Positions 42,537-51,915 are shown, counted from the stretch's first letter. The stretch: 64,000 nt of DNA from Khoudiadiopia massiliensis (GCA_900290095.1 OKQS01000002.1:186001-250000); one strand, 5' to 3'. Notes: generated from the sequence alone by a model not told the origin. Numbers and translations are program-made.

Positions 42537-43919
42537 TTACGAAAAATATATAACCTCATCGCATACCTCTTCTAAAAATTCATAGTCGTGAGATATTATC
42601 AAAATCAAATCTTTCTCTTCCTTGAAATTCTTTATATTTTCAGCAACTACTTTCATGCTTGCATAATCTAATCCGCTTGTAGGCTCATCAAAAAACAACA
42701 GACTTTTATTTGAAAGTAAAGCCGATAGAATAAGTACCCTCTGTTTCTGCCCTCCCGATAAAGTATGAGGGTTCTTTTTCTTTAACTCGGCAATTTGCAT
42801 ATCTACCATGCAAATATTTATTTTTTCATCGTCTGTGTCCGATGTTAAACTTATTTCATCATAAACTGTATCCGTAAACAGCTGATTATTTACTTCTTGC
42901 ATAACTAATAAACTGTTTTTGATTCTGTTTTTAGAGCTTAATTGCCTACCACATTTGCAAATCCTTCCCGAAGACTGTTTCTCAAGTCCGCAAACAATTC
43001 TTGCAAAAGTAGACTTTCCGATTCCATTTTTTCCAATTATTCCTATAATCTTTCCCCTTTTAAAGTTTAGGATATCTATCTTCAAAATAGTTTTCTTTTT
43101 TCTTTTATATAACAAGTCATATATTTCCAACTCAGTTAAATTTTTCAATGTGTTCTTTTTTCTTTTAAAGTTTCCATCTTGAAGTTCAGTATGTCTAAGC
43201 CCTGCTTTTAACCTTTCTCCTTCAGTTAAATTTTGAATTTCTTCCATACTGTATTCTTTGATAATTTCCCCGCTCTCCAAATATATTGCTCTATCAACAA
43301 CATTTTTCAGATACCATAGTCTGTGTTCAGCGATTATAATTGTTTTACCTACCGCTTTCAGTTTTTCTATTATTTTTGATAGTTCTCTCATAGAGTCAAT
43401 ATCCAAACTGGAAGACGGTTCATCAAGAATAAATATCTCAGGGTTTAATGCGTAAATACTTGCTATAGCAATCTTCTGCTTTTCTCCTCCGGAAAGATTG
43501 AATATATTTTTATTCATCAAGTTTTCAAGATGAAGCTCTTTTTCTACCTCTTTAATCCTTTTGTTAATTACTTCTCTTTCTATTCCGTAATTTTCTAAAC
43601 CAAAAGCAATCTCATCTGTAGTGTTTGTTGTATAAAATTGTGTTTTAGGATTTTGAAAAACTGAACCTACATCCTTAGATAATTTATAAATTGGTGTAGT
43701 AAATGTATTCATACCTTTGACCATAACACTGCCTGAAATGTCCCCATCATAAAACTCAGGTATTATACCGTTCATAAGTTTTAATAGGGTCGACTTTCCG
43801 CAACCGCTCCTGCCACATAGAAGAATGCATTCCCCTTTTTTAATTTTCAAGTTTATATCTTTTAATGAGTAATCTGATCCTCCCTTGTACTTAAAACTTA
43901 ATTCTCTAATTTCAATCAT
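42537..43919 (-). CDS. ECF/cobalt-type transporter ATPase with two nucleotide-binding domains
   Basis: A 460-residue fused ATPase. Domain 1 has Walker A GRSGCGKSTLLK, signature LSGGEKQKIAIAS and Walker B IFILDEPSSSLD; domain 2 has GKNGIGKSTFAR, LSGGQKQRVLILSAL and LLFFDEPTSGLD. It powers an energy-coupling-factor transporter together with the EcfT-like and S-component proteins encoded directly upstream. The ATG at 43919 overlaps the EcfT stop by 4 bp; a GTG three codons earlier is possible. The substrate is unknown. Confidence 0.92.
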   Translation of the reverse strand: MIEIRELSFKYKGGSDYSLKDINLKIKKGECILLCGRSGCGKSTLLKLMNGIIPEFYDGDISGSVMVKGMNTFTTPIYKLSKDVGSVFQNPKTQFYTTNTTDEIAFGLENYGIEREVINKRIKEVEKELHLENLMNKNIFNLSGGEKQKIAIASIYALNPEIFILDEPSSSLDIDSMRELSKIIEKLKAVGKTIIIAEHRLWYLKNVVDRAIYLESGEIIKEYSMEEIQNLTEGERLKAGLRHTELQDGNFKRKKNTLKNLTELEIYDLLYKRKKKTILKIDILNFKRGKIIGIIGKNGIGKSTFARIVCGLEKQSSGRICKCGRQLSSKNRIKNSLLVMQEVNNQLFTDTVYDEISLTSDTDDEKINICMVDMQIAELKKKNPHTLSGGQKQRVLILSALLSNKSLLFFDEPTSGLDYASMKVVAENIKNFKEEKDLILIISHDYEFLEEVCDEVIYFS

Positions 43920-44644
43920 AAGTCCCACCCTGACACTTTCATAAATATTACTATTGATAAAATTAAAATCATAAGAATTAGAACACCAATATCATTTTTT
44001 TTAAATTTAATTAGGTGTCTACTTGTTTTGTTAACAGGAGCATCTAGTCCCCTTATAATGGCTGATTGGGATAGCTCATCCCCGATTTCTATTACACTTA
44101 CGAATAAGGGTATAAAAAAGTATTCCATTGTCGCAGCAGGTCTATGAAATAAATTATAAAGACTAACGCTAATCCCTCTTGTTTTCATCGCCATATTTAT
44201 ATGACTCCATTCATCTTTAATTGTAGGTAAACATCTAAATATTACAGAAATCATTATGAGTGAGTCTTTTGAAAGTTTTAATTTTTGTAAAGTTGCTACT
44301 GCACCGGAAACAGATGTGGAATTTAAAATCCATTTACCCACAATAATACATGGCAAAAATTTTCTCCCAATTGCAAAGAGGAATAAAATTAAATTAAAAA
44401 GAAAATTTATATTGAAATAGGCTAAAGTTTTTTCTAATACAACACTTGTTACAAAGAATAGAATATACCTTATAGCGGATTTCTTATAACCATCACTAAT
44501 AATGATGGCAAGAAAAAATAAGCTAATAAGGCTTTGATATATCAAACCAAAACCTAAAAAAATTAAAATATTCGCACCTATAAGCAAGATAAGTTTTGTT
44601 CTGAGGTCATATTTTGACCCCAGAACAAACTTTGAATTTTCCAT
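43916..44644 (-). CDS. EcfT/CbiQ-type transmembrane component
   Basis: A 242-residue membrane protein with about five to six helices and the two short Ala-Arg-Gly type coupling motifs: MAMKTRGISVS and SAIIRGLDAP, which dock on the ATPase. It overlaps both neighbours by one to four bases, so the S component, T component and ATPase are made together. Confidence 0.9.
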   Translation of the reverse strand: MENSKFVLGSKYDLRTKLILLIGANILIFLGFGLIYQSLISLFFLAIIISDGYKKSAIRYILFFVTSVVLEKTLAYFNINFLFNLILFLFAIGRKFLPCIIVGKWILNSTSVSGAVATLQKLKLSKDSLIMISVIFRCLPTIKDEWSHINMAMKTRGISVSLYNLFHRPAATMEYFFIPLFVSVIEIGDELSQSAIIRGLDAPVNKTSRHLIKFKKNDIGVLILMILILSIVIFMKVSGWDL

Positions 44645-45234
44645 TATAAAACTCCTGCGGATTCCAACTTTTTATTTAGTATTTTCTTTGTAAAATAAGA
44701 ACCAATCAAAGAGAATATAAATGTTCCTATAATCATAACTGGTAGCATCCATATTGGTGTCCATGCTCTTACTGTGTTACAAAAGCTTTGATCTAATTTA
44801 CCTTTTATTACACTTTCAAAAAATGCTTCTCTCATAAGCCAAATTGGTAAGAATCCTCCAAATAAGTTTAAAGAAAAAAACATATGACTAATTGTATTTT
44901 TCTTAAAGTCTGTATAATTTCCACCTTTTGCTATGAACATAGCAATTATTCCGACAGGCACTGCTACTAACGGTGCAATTGGAATATGTCCAGTTGCAAC
45001 TAATAAAATACTTGGTAAGATAGCTGCGATTACAATAGCGGTGGCTGACTTTGTTTTTGCAAGAAGCATATGATAGGTTGGCGCAGCAAGTAGTGCTACA
45101 AGCATAGGCATTAGTAAAAATAAAACAGGAACAGGCATAGATATTGCCCCAATTACTAAATATGTTACAAAGTAAAGCGCAATTAAAACACCAGCTGTAA
45201 CTGCATTTTTTGATGATTTCTTTTGTGTTTTCAT
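44644..45234 (-). CDS. MptD/Trep-Strep family ECF substrate-specific (S) component
   Basis: A 196-residue membrane protein with six helices, the size and shape of an ECF S component. The sequence resembles the MptD/Trep_Strep group (ALYFVTYLVIGAISMPVPV and the LLAAPTYHMLLAKTKS loop). The transported substrate of this group is not well defined; metallophore or vitamin uptake has been considered. AAAGGAGGAAATTT precedes the ATG. It is the first ECF gene after the two ABC genes. Confidence 0.82.
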   Translation of the reverse strand: MKTQKKSSKNAVTAGVLIALYFVTYLVIGAISMPVPVLFLLMPMLVALLAAPTYHMLLAKTKSATAIVIAAILPSILLVATGHIPIAPLVAVPVGIIAMFIAKGGNYTDFKKNTISHMFFSLNLFGGFLPIWLMREAFFESVIKGKLDQSFCNTVRAWTPIWMLPVMIIGTFIFSLIGSYFTKKILNKKLESAGVL

Positions 45235-45259
45235 AAATTTCCTCCTTTAAAATTGATTG

Positions 45260-46984
45260 TTACTGTACAATCTTCCATTCTTTAGACTTTTCTTGATAAT
45301 TCCATAAGTCTTTATATAGTCCTTCATTTTTAATAAGTTCTTCATGCTTCCCAACTTCTTCTACCTTCCCTTTGTTTAAAACAACAATTTTGTTAGCTCC
45401 CATTACGTTTCTTAATTTATGGGCTACAACCACAACTGTTTTATTTTTAATTAAATTTGATATTGCTTCTTGTATAATAAGTTCATTTTCAGGATCAAGC
45501 GAAGATGTTGCTTCATCAAGTAGTATTATTGGTGCATTTTTTAATATTGCTCTCGCTATTGATATTCTTTGTTTCTCACCTCCAGACAGAGTCGCTCCTC
45601 CTTGTCCAATCATAGTGTCAAATCCATCATCTTTTTTGACTATAAAGTCATAAGCTCCTGCCATTTTTGCAGCATTCATGATTTCATCTTTACTTGCATC
45701 TTCATTTCCAAATTTTATGTTGTTATAAATTGTGTCTTTAAAAAGATACACATCTTGAAAAACAACAGAAAATTTATCCATTAATTTATCAGGGTCGACC
45801 GTTAGCAAATCTACTCCACCAATTTTAATTGTCCCTTCATTGGGATCATAAAATCTGGAAATTAATTTGATTAGTGTAGATTTTCCAGAGCCGGAGTAGC
45901 CAACAAAAGCAGTTAATTCATTTTCATTAATGTCTAATGAAACATTATCGATAACCTTAGACTCCTTGTAAGAAAATGAAACATCAGATATTTCAATTTT
46001 ATTGCTTTCGTTTACATTGAAATTTCCTGACATAGGTTTAGCCTTAAGTAAGTTAATGATTCTCTCTCCTGAAACTGATGCCATTTGTAGACCTGTATAA
46101 TTTACAAGTGCAAGCTCCAAGGGATCAAAAATCCTTGTACCTACAAATAAGAACATTAAAAATGTATCAATTTCCAAAGATCCATTTATAAATAAATATG
46201 AACCAACTAAACTCATCAAAGGAAGTCCTATTCTTAAAATCATACTTGCTATAGTAGTTAATGAACCAACTCCTTTCTCACTCTTAATATTTGCATTTCT
46301 TGAGTTGTCTATATCTTCTTCAAGTTTTGTTAATGTGTCATCTAAGCTGTTATAAGCTTTTAGCGTCTTAATGGCATCCAAATATTCATTTATATCTTCT
46401 TCCTCTTTTATCCTCATTTTCTTTGTTTTTAAATAAATTTTTTTCTGAAAGTTTTGCATGAGTGTAAGAAGTAGAACAGAAATAGGTAGTCCAATAAGAG
46501 TTGCTATTCCCATTTTTACATTAATTATCAAAAATAATATTGAGCAAAGAACCGCTACACATATACCACTGAAAAATTGAGGTAATTGATGAGTTACTGC
46601 CGTTTCAACTTTGAAAAAATCATTCATTAATGTATCTAAGATCTCTGCTGAACTTTTCCCTGAAATATAACCTATTGGCAGTTTTCTTATGTGGTCTGCA
46701 AGCTCTATTCTTCCATCTGCACTTGTCTTGTATCCAAGTTCATAGGTATATTTTGTGGCTAAATTTTCCAATAAGAATGTTATTAAGAAAAATACTGCCA
46801 TTATCCCAAAATACTTCCATAAAAGGCTCGTATCTATACTATCTGCACCTCTATTTAAAAATAGTGTTTCTACAATTTTCGCCAAAGCAATAAATGGTAT
46901 AAGGTTGGAAATAGATGCCAAAACATTTAAAATAATTGATTTTCTTATATTATTCATCTTTCCTAAAGTAATATTTCTTATCAT
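45260..46984 (-). CDS. ABC transporter, fused permease and ATPase (subunit B)
   Basis: A 574-residue half-transporter of the type I exporter fold: six membrane helices (about 20-300) followed by an ATPase with Walker A GYSGSGKSTLIK, signature LSGGEKQRISIARAIL and Walker B IILLDEATSSLD. Its closest functional parallel is the YbtP/YbtQ-type pair that imports metal-siderophore complexes, and its companion is encoded directly upstream with a 4-bp overlap. The link with an ECF module suggests an uptake system for a metallophore, but a drug exporter is possible. Confidence 0.9.
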   Translation of the reverse strand: MIRNITLGKMNNIRKSIILNVLASISNLIPFIALAKIVETLFLNRGADSIDTSLLWKYFGIMAVFFLITFLLENLATKYTYELGYKTSADGRIELADHIRKLPIGYISGKSSAEILDTLMNDFFKVETAVTHQLPQFFSGICVAVLCSILFLIINVKMGIATLIGLPISVLLLTLMQNFQKKIYLKTKKMRIKEEEDINEYLDAIKTLKAYNSLDDTLTKLEEDIDNSRNANIKSEKGVGSLTTIASMILRIGLPLMSLVGSYLFINGSLEIDTFLMFLFVGTRIFDPLELALVNYTGLQMASVSGERIINLLKAKPMSGNFNVNESNKIEISDVSFSYKESKVIDNVSLDINENELTAFVGYSGSGKSTLIKLISRFYDPNEGTIKIGGVDLLTVDPDKLMDKFSVVFQDVYLFKDTIYNNIKFGNEDASKDEIMNAAKMAGAYDFIVKKDDGFDTMIGQGGATLSGGEKQRISIARAILKNAPIILLDEATSSLDPENELIIQEAISNLIKNKTVVVVAHKLRNVMGANKIVVLNKGKVEEVGKHEELIKNEGLYKDLWNYQEKSKEWKIVQ

Positions 46985-48750
46985 TCATTCTCACTCCCTT
47001 CTATATCCATTTGCCAAATATTTGTCTTCTTATAAATATCAAAGAGTCTCTTATATATTCCATCTGCAAGGATTAAATCTTCATGCTTACCTCTTTCTGC
47101 AATTTTTCCATCAGATATTACTAAGATTTGATTTGCATATTCTATGGTATTTAACCTATGAGCAATCATAATAACAGTCTTATCCTTAACCAATTCAGAT
47201 AAAGCTTCCTGCATAAGATATTCATTTTCAGAGTCTGCAAAACTTGTTGCCTCGTCTAACACTAATATTGGTGCATCCTTCAAAATCGCTCTTGCTACTG
47301 CAATACGTTGTTTCTCTCCTCCAGATAAGTAAGTTCCTTTGCCCAAAACGGTATTGTAACCATTAGGAAGTTTTTCAATAAAATCATGACATCTTGCTTT
47401 TTTACAGGCTTTTATAACATCTTCTTTTGTAGAACCTGTCTTTGCCATAGCAACATTATTGAAGACTGTATCTGTGATAAGATCACTGTCTTGAAAAACA
47501 AATGCTATCTTGTCCATTAAGGCGTTTATCGGAATATTTTTTATATTAACTCCACCAATTTTAATAGAGCCCTCTGAAGGATCATAAAATCTCGGTATTA
47601 GCGTTCCAATGGTAGATTTACCTGCTCCCGAATAACCAACTAATGCTGTAACTTCTCCTTGTTTAGCACAGAAGCTTATATTCTTTAAAACCTCTTCATT
47701 TCCATAAGAAAAGCTCACATTATTAAATTCAAGATCATGACCTTTTATCGCTTGCTCACTATTTTCAATTGCCAATTCTTTTTGATCTATAATTTCATAG
47801 ACTCTCAAAACAACTTCATTTAGTAAATTCATTCCTTCTGCAAAATCTCTAAGTTTTAACGCAGGTACGCTAATTGCAGGTGCAAGAATCAAATAGAAAA
47901 TAAAGGCTTTAGCAAAATCCAAGTTATTATTTCGTGTCATTAAAAGTATTCCTACAGGAACTATGAATGTGGCCACAGATAAAATAAACATTCTAAATGA
48001 AACAAATCCCGGTCTTATCATTGATGTCATCGAACTTGTAAAATCTCTATATTCTCCTACTGACTTTGAAAAAGTTTTAAATGATTTTGCTCCTGTTCCA
48101 AATATTTTAACTTCCGGCATACCTTTAACATATTCAGTAGTTGCTGAATTAATTTGATCCAAAATTGCAAAGTTTTTATCGAGTCCACCAGACTTTATAA
48201 TCTTTACCATGATTGCAATCTGAATCCCTAAACCAACAAATATAATTAACAAAGTCGTAAGACCTAATATTAAATTTATCTTTAACATAACAATTATCAT
48301 TGCTAAAATTATTGTTAAAGTTGAAATTAAATTTGGTAATTGATGAGAAAAGTATCCCTCAATTTGATTCATGTCCGATCCTAATACTTGCCTTATTTTT
48401 GACTTGTTGTCTCCGGTAAAAAATCCTAAAGGAAGGTTCCCGATATGAAATAATATCTTCTTTTTTAAGTTAGCTATTAAAACATATGAAAACTTATGGC
48501 ATAAAATACTACCAATATAAGTTAAGCAATATGCCAATACCACTGCTGCAAGTCCATAACTACAGAACTGCATTGCACCTTGTTCTAATTTCCCATATAA
48601 AAATAGAGATTTTATAACTTTGTATATCACCAAAATTGGACAAATACTTAACAGCATTCCAAGACTAACAAATAATATTCCTCCTACAAGTTGTCCTTTT
48701 TTTATTTCACTGTAGAAAATAATATCTTTGATAGATTTCTTCTTTTTCAT
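46981..48750 (-). CDS. ABC transporter, fused permease and ATPase (subunit A)
   Basis: A 589-residue half-transporter, six helices then an ATPase with Walker A GYSGAGKSTIGT, the LSGGEKQRIAVARAIL signature and Walker B ILVLDEATSFAD. With the next gene it forms a heterodimer. AGGAGGTATGTTTTAG precedes the ATG at 48750. A GAACGA-N2-TCGTTC palindrome 21 bp upstream is the likely site of the divergent-type TetR regulator encoded upstream, so the five-gene ABC/ECF operon is probably repressed until an inducer appears. Confidence 0.9.
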   Translation of the reverse strand: MKKKKSIKDIIFYSEIKKGQLVGGILFVSLGMLLSICPILVIYKVIKSLFLYGKLEQGAMQFCSYGLAAVVLAYCLTYIGSILCHKFSYVLIANLKKKILFHIGNLPLGFFTGDNKSKIRQVLGSDMNQIEGYFSHQLPNLISTLTIILAMIIVMLKINLILGLTTLLIIFVGLGIQIAIMVKIIKSGGLDKNFAILDQINSATTEYVKGMPEVKIFGTGAKSFKTFSKSVGEYRDFTSSMTSMIRPGFVSFRMFILSVATFIVPVGILLMTRNNNLDFAKAFIFYLILAPAISVPALKLRDFAEGMNLLNEVVLRVYEIIDQKELAIENSEQAIKGHDLEFNNVSFSYGNEEVLKNISFCAKQGEVTALVGYSGAGKSTIGTLIPRFYDPSEGSIKIGGVNIKNIPINALMDKIAFVFQDSDLITDTVFNNVAMAKTGSTKEDVIKACKKARCHDFIEKLPNGYNTVLGKGTYLSGGEKQRIAVARAILKDAPILVLDEATSFADSENEYLMQEALSELVKDKTVIMIAHRLNTIEYANQILVISDGKIAERGKHEDLILADGIYKRLFDIYKKTNIWQMDIEGSENE

Positions 48751-48770
48751 CTAAAACATACCTCCTTACC

Positions 48771-48784
48771 GAACGAGTTCGTTC
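48771..48784. promoter_or_regulatory. TetR operator of the ABC/ECF operon
   Basis: GAACGA-GT-TCGTTC, perfect 6-bp arms, between the terminator of the TetR gene and the ABC start codon. A related site precedes the TetR gene (49489-49503). Confidence 0.7.
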
Positions 48785-48802
48785 ATTTGCCTTAAAATTA
48801 AT

Positions 48803-48833
48803 ACAAGGAAAACACCGTTGATGTTTTCCTTGT
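48803..48833 (-). terminator. Terminator between the TetR gene and the ABC operon
   Basis: Perfect 12-bp arms ACAAGGAAAACA / TGTTTTCCTTGT with a 7-nt loop; on the minus strand it continues into ATTAATTTT. It separates the regulator transcript from the ABC/ECF transcript. Confidence 0.75.
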
Positions 48834-48857
48834 AAAATACATATATTTTATTTTTCT

Positions 48858-49472
48858 CTACTGAGGTCTCTGAAATAGTTCGCTTATTATTCCAAAGGCT
48901 TCACTTGGATTTGTTTTGTTTTCTCCCTTAATAATATAGTCATTATATATTGTTCCAACAGCTCCGTATAAAATAAAAGCTGCGAAACTTCTCACATTTT
49001 CTATATTTATTCCAAGATTATTTTCTATTTTTTTATTTTCAATCCCTTCAATTATAAACTCTGAATAGACATCTATAAATTTTCCAATGTAATGAATCAA
49101 TTCCCATAGCCTGTAAGAGTTATCCGTAATTGAATTCTCTTTTGAAAAATTATATTTTGTCGTAAACTGACCGATATCTTTTACTATAAGTTCTCTTAAA
49201 ATTTTTATTCTTTCTTCGTAATCTATTTCCTTATTTTGAAGTATATCCAACTTATTTTTTAGTTTTTCTTCAAAATATGTTTCCATGCACGCCAAGAAAA
49301 TATCTTCTTTTGATTTAAAATAATAATAAAACATTCCCGGCGCTCCGTTAACTTCTGCGAGAATATCTCGCACAGAAACTTTCTCATATCCATCCTTTTC
49401 AAAAAGTCTAGATGCTATATCTATAAGCTCCTGTTTTCTTTCTTCCGGATCTTTTACATTTCTCTTTGCCAA
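48858..49472 (-). CDS. TetR/AcrR-family regulator
   Basis: A 204-residue repressor with an N-terminal helix-turn-helix (about 12-58: ELIDIASRLFEKDGYEKVSVRDI and GAPGMFYYYFKSKEDIF) and a helical ligand-binding domain. It is encoded directly upstream of the ABC/ECF operon and in the same direction, separated from it by a terminator. Similar palindromes in front of both units indicate that it controls itself and the transporters. The ligand is not evident. Confidence 0.9.
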   Translation of the reverse strand: MAKRNVKDPEERKQELIDIASRLFEKDGYEKVSVRDILAEVNGAPGMFYYYFKSKEDIFLACMETYFEEKLKNKLDILQNKEIDYEERIKILRELIVKDIGQFTTKYNFSKENSITDNSYRLWELIHYIGKFIDVYSEFIIEGIENKKIENNLGINIENVRSFAAFILYGAVGTIYNDYIIKGENKTNPSEAFGIISELFQRPQ

Positions 49473-49488
49473 AACCTCACCACCTATC

Positions 49489-49503
49489 GACCGACACTCG
49501 TTC
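49489..49503. promoter_or_regulatory. TetR operator upstream of its own gene
   Basis: GACCGA-N3-TCGTTC, an imperfect version of the perfect palindrome at 48771-48784, 17 bp upstream of the TetR start codon. It suggests autoregulation. Confidence 0.5.
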
Positions 49504-49633
49504 TGTATGGTTATATGTTAGTATCGTCTAACCATTTTGTCAAGAGTGTGGTAGAAAATCATACTTAAGTATTATGTAATTACCAATAATTTTAATATTT
49601 GCTTAATGCCTGAATTCTTTTGTAGCAAGCACA

Positions 49634-49653
49634 GTAAGTGTACGGACACTTAC
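49634..49653. repeat. Perfect inverted repeat near the IS3-type end
   Basis: GTAAGTGT-N4-ACACTTAC. It lies 27 bp from the IS3-like end structure in an otherwise gene-free stretch (49473-49800) and may be part of the same mobile-element debris. Confidence 0.45.
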
Positions 49654-49679
49654 GGAAAATTGACGAAGCAGCCCTTGGT

Positions 49680-49730
49680 GTACCGACCCCCAAAAGTTAG
49701 ACCAAAATCTAACGATTGGGAGGCCGGTAC
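49680..49730. mobile_element. Solitary IS3/IS150-type end structure
   Basis: GTACCGACCCCCAAAAGTTAGA (split here as GTACCGACCCC + CAAAAGTTAGA) faces TCTAACGATTGGG + AGGCCGGTAC across a 6-bp spacer. CCCCxAAAAGTTAGAC is the usual end of IS150-group elements. No transposase frame is nearby, so it is a leftover or a miniature element. Confidence 0.6.
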
Positions 49731-49800
49731 ATACTCTTCCTCTTTTTTTTCTTAAAAAATCTTATGTTCAAAGCAATAATTTGATAATTGTTAAAATTAT

Positions 49801-50625
49801 TTAGAATCCTTTTTCCTTTAAAAAATCGTCATAAAATTCACTAAATTGGTTGTCTACATAATTTATCCAATGGTACATCATTATAGTTTCCAAATACTTC
49901 TTTTTTCCCCTAATATACTCTATTTCGCCAAGCTCTTTATAAAGACCTTCTATATCAAACCTATTATTTTTTGGTCTTACATCATAATCTAATATAAATT
50001 CGCCTTTGATTTGCCTAGATTTTGGCCATAGGTTTGATTTATCGTAAAACACATCTAGATAGTTTTCGACCCAATTCATAATATCTACATGGTAATTTTT
50101 TCCAACTTTCTCAACCCATGAACAAATTTTATCAGGCAACATGACCTTAGCCTCTTCACTTAAAGAGTTATAGTAATTTTTATTAATCAGTATACTCTCA
50201 TCTACTACAAAATCATACAACTCATTTGTATATTTTTCTAGAAATTGATATTTCTTAATAAGATTTGCATACAAATTAAAAGAAGACTTTCGCCATCCTT
50301 TTGCATTGTAATAAAGACCAAATAGAATATCTTCGTGTAGTCTATTTTTTAAGGATCGTATTATTTGAACATTTTCTTCTCTAAAGACTTTAATTAGCCA
50401 ACTTTGAGTATCTAGATTATAGTCTTCTAGTTGTTTTTGATACTTCATAGTCTTTGTATCTAACTCAATTGTTGCTTGTGTTAATTCATCAACATTGATA
50501 TATAAAGCAAAATACTCAAAAACATAATCTACAAACTGATGTAAATTTTCCATTTTTTTATCGAGGTCAAACTCATTTATTTCATCACGTTTTTTGCGTT
50601 CTTTAATAAATTCTTCTATCTTCAT
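49801..50625 (-). CDS. Hypothetical helical protein, partner of the trypsin-like protease
   Basis: A 274-residue soluble protein, mainly alpha-helical by composition and rich in Tyr, Trp, Lys and Glu, with no signal peptide. I start at the ATG at 50625 (MKIEEFIKERKKRDE), 14 bp after the protease stop codon, with AGGTG upstream. I do not recognise the family. The tight spacing indicates a two-gene unit with the protease, and a protease next to an unknown helical protein in an AT-rich mobile segment resembles defence or toxin-activation pairs; this is inference. Confidence 0.6.
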   Translation of the reverse strand: MKIEEFIKERKKRDEINEFDLDKKMENLHQFVDYVFEYFALYINVDELTQATIELDTKTMKYQKQLEDYNLDTQSWLIKVFREENVQIIRSLKNRLHEDILFGLYYNAKGWRKSSFNLYANLIKKYQFLEKYTNELYDFVVDESILINKNYYNSLSEEAKVMLPDKICSWVEKVGKNYHVDIMNWVENYLDVFYDKSNLWPKSRQIKGEFILDYDVRPKNNRFDIEGLYKELGEIEYIRGKKKYLETIMMYHWINYVDNQFSEFYDDFLKEKGF

Positions 50626-50638
50626 AATGGCACCTGTT

Positions 50639-51436
50639 TTAGTTGTTAATTGGCATACTATCAATTAACTCTTTAATAGCTGTCGATTTAAAAACAATAC
50701 CCAATCCTAAAACTTCCTGAGTAAAAAATTTTGTATTAGTGTTAATTGCTTGTAATTCATTATTTCTAATCATTGTCATCGCAACTATTCCTAACAACTT
50801 CACTTTTCTTTCACCTAATACAATTTGACCATTCTTAAAGTTTTCAGAGATTAAATCAATATATACAGGGCTTCCACTTGAACCAGGAAAAACTTGAGCA
50901 TCAATAATAAATTGTTTTGAACCATTAAAGTCTAGCTTTGGGTTACTTGCAATTATACCTGTCCTAATTAATGGTAAATTATTTGCGACATCATATCTAT
51001 TATCTGGATAGCCAACAAAGTAAATTGATTGAGCTACATTTAACTCCTCTTCTTTAAAGGTTGCAAGCATATCATAGTCAACTGTTTTAAAAAACAACTT
51101 ATTAGGAAAGTGTATAAACAAGCCTGTGATTTCAATGATTGCAATATCAATATTCTTGTCTGGATGATAAACAATACTTTGTTGTAATTCTGAGATATTA
51201 AACTTTTGTATTCTACCAATTTTTGGTTCTCCATTTTCTAGTTCAGTAAAAGATATAGATATGTTATTTTGACCTTCAATTACGTGCTTATTTGTCACTA
51301 AATATATTTTTTGGCTATTAATATCTATAGGTCGGCTTAATAGGAAACCAGTACCTATCGAAGTAATATTTCCTAAAAAGTCAATGCATTCGATTTTTAA
51401 TGTTGTATATAATAGTTGCTCAAATATATTAATCAT
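50639..51436 (-). CDS. Intracellular trypsin-like serine protease
   Basis: A 265-residue chymotrypsin-fold protease with an apparently complete triad: His 51 in TNKHVIEG, Asp 97 in NIDIAIIEI and Ser 187 in FPGSSGSPVY. There is no signal peptide or membrane anchor, so it should act in the cytoplasm. No PDZ domain follows, unlike HtrA/DegP proteins. It is directly followed by a gene for an unknown helical protein and preceded by the Doc toxin gene. Cytoplasmic trypsin-like domains without PDZ occur in several bacterial defence systems, where they cleave a partner after sensing phage. Confidence 0.85.
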   Translation of the reverse strand: MINIFEQLLYTTLKIECIDFLGNITSIGTGFLLSRPIDINSQKIYLVTNKHVIEGQNNISISFTELENGEPKIGRIQKFNISELQQSIVYHPDKNIDIAIIEITGLFIHFPNKLFFKTVDYDMLATFKEEELNVAQSIYFVGYPDNRYDVANNLPLIRTGIIASNPKLDFNGSKQFIIDAQVFPGSSGSPVYIDLISENFKNGQIVLGERKVKLLGIVAMTMIRNNELQAINTNTKFFTQEVLGLGIVFKSTAIKELIDSMPINN

Positions 51437-51477
51437 AAATTACCTCTAATCACTTTAAAGATTATTCAATTTTATAA

Positions 51478-51915
51478 TTACTTTATAGCATTATAGATTT
51501 CCAGTTTTAATCTTTCGTCTGACTCATATGTGTGATTTAAAATTGCGTCTAAAATTTTTTTCAATAAATCTTCCTTTATTTTCCCTGCAGCCACATGATA
51601 GCTTATATTTTCCATCTCTCTAAAATAAACATTAGCCACCGCCATATATCCATTTTTTAATAAAAATAATGCAGTTAATGTTATCGCTATTCTTTTATTT
51701 CCATCAACAAAGCAATGAAAGTTACAAGAACAAAAAAATAAATGATTCAATTTATCTAGGAATGTAGGATAATAGTCATCATTTTGTATATGAAATAATA
51801 CACTCTCTAATTTTTGTATTTCCAGTTCACCATAATTCCCGCCACCGCTATTTTTAATGGTAGCTTGGTGGATACTTCTGGCTTCTTCAATCGTTATATA
51901 ATTGATTACAGCCAT
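51478..51915 (-). CDS. Doc/Fic-type toxin (death-on-curing family)
   Basis: A 145-residue Fic-fold protein with the motif HCFVDGNKRIAIT (residues 67-79), the Doc variant in which the second Gly-Arg of the Fic motif is replaced by Lys-Arg. Doc proteins phosphorylate EF-Tu, while longer Fic proteins AMPylate. Its ATG overlaps the stop of the DNA-binding partner (1-bp/ATGA type overlap at 51915). The pair recurs in many bacteria as a putative toxin-antitoxin or phage-related module. Confidence 0.88.
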   Translation of the reverse strand: MAVINYITIEEARSIHQATIKNSGGGNYGELEIQKLESVLFHIQNDDYYPTFLDKLNHLFFCSCNFHCFVDGNKRIAITLTALFLLKNGYMAVANVYFREMENISYHVAAGKIKEDLLKKILDAILNHTYESDERLKLEIYNAIK

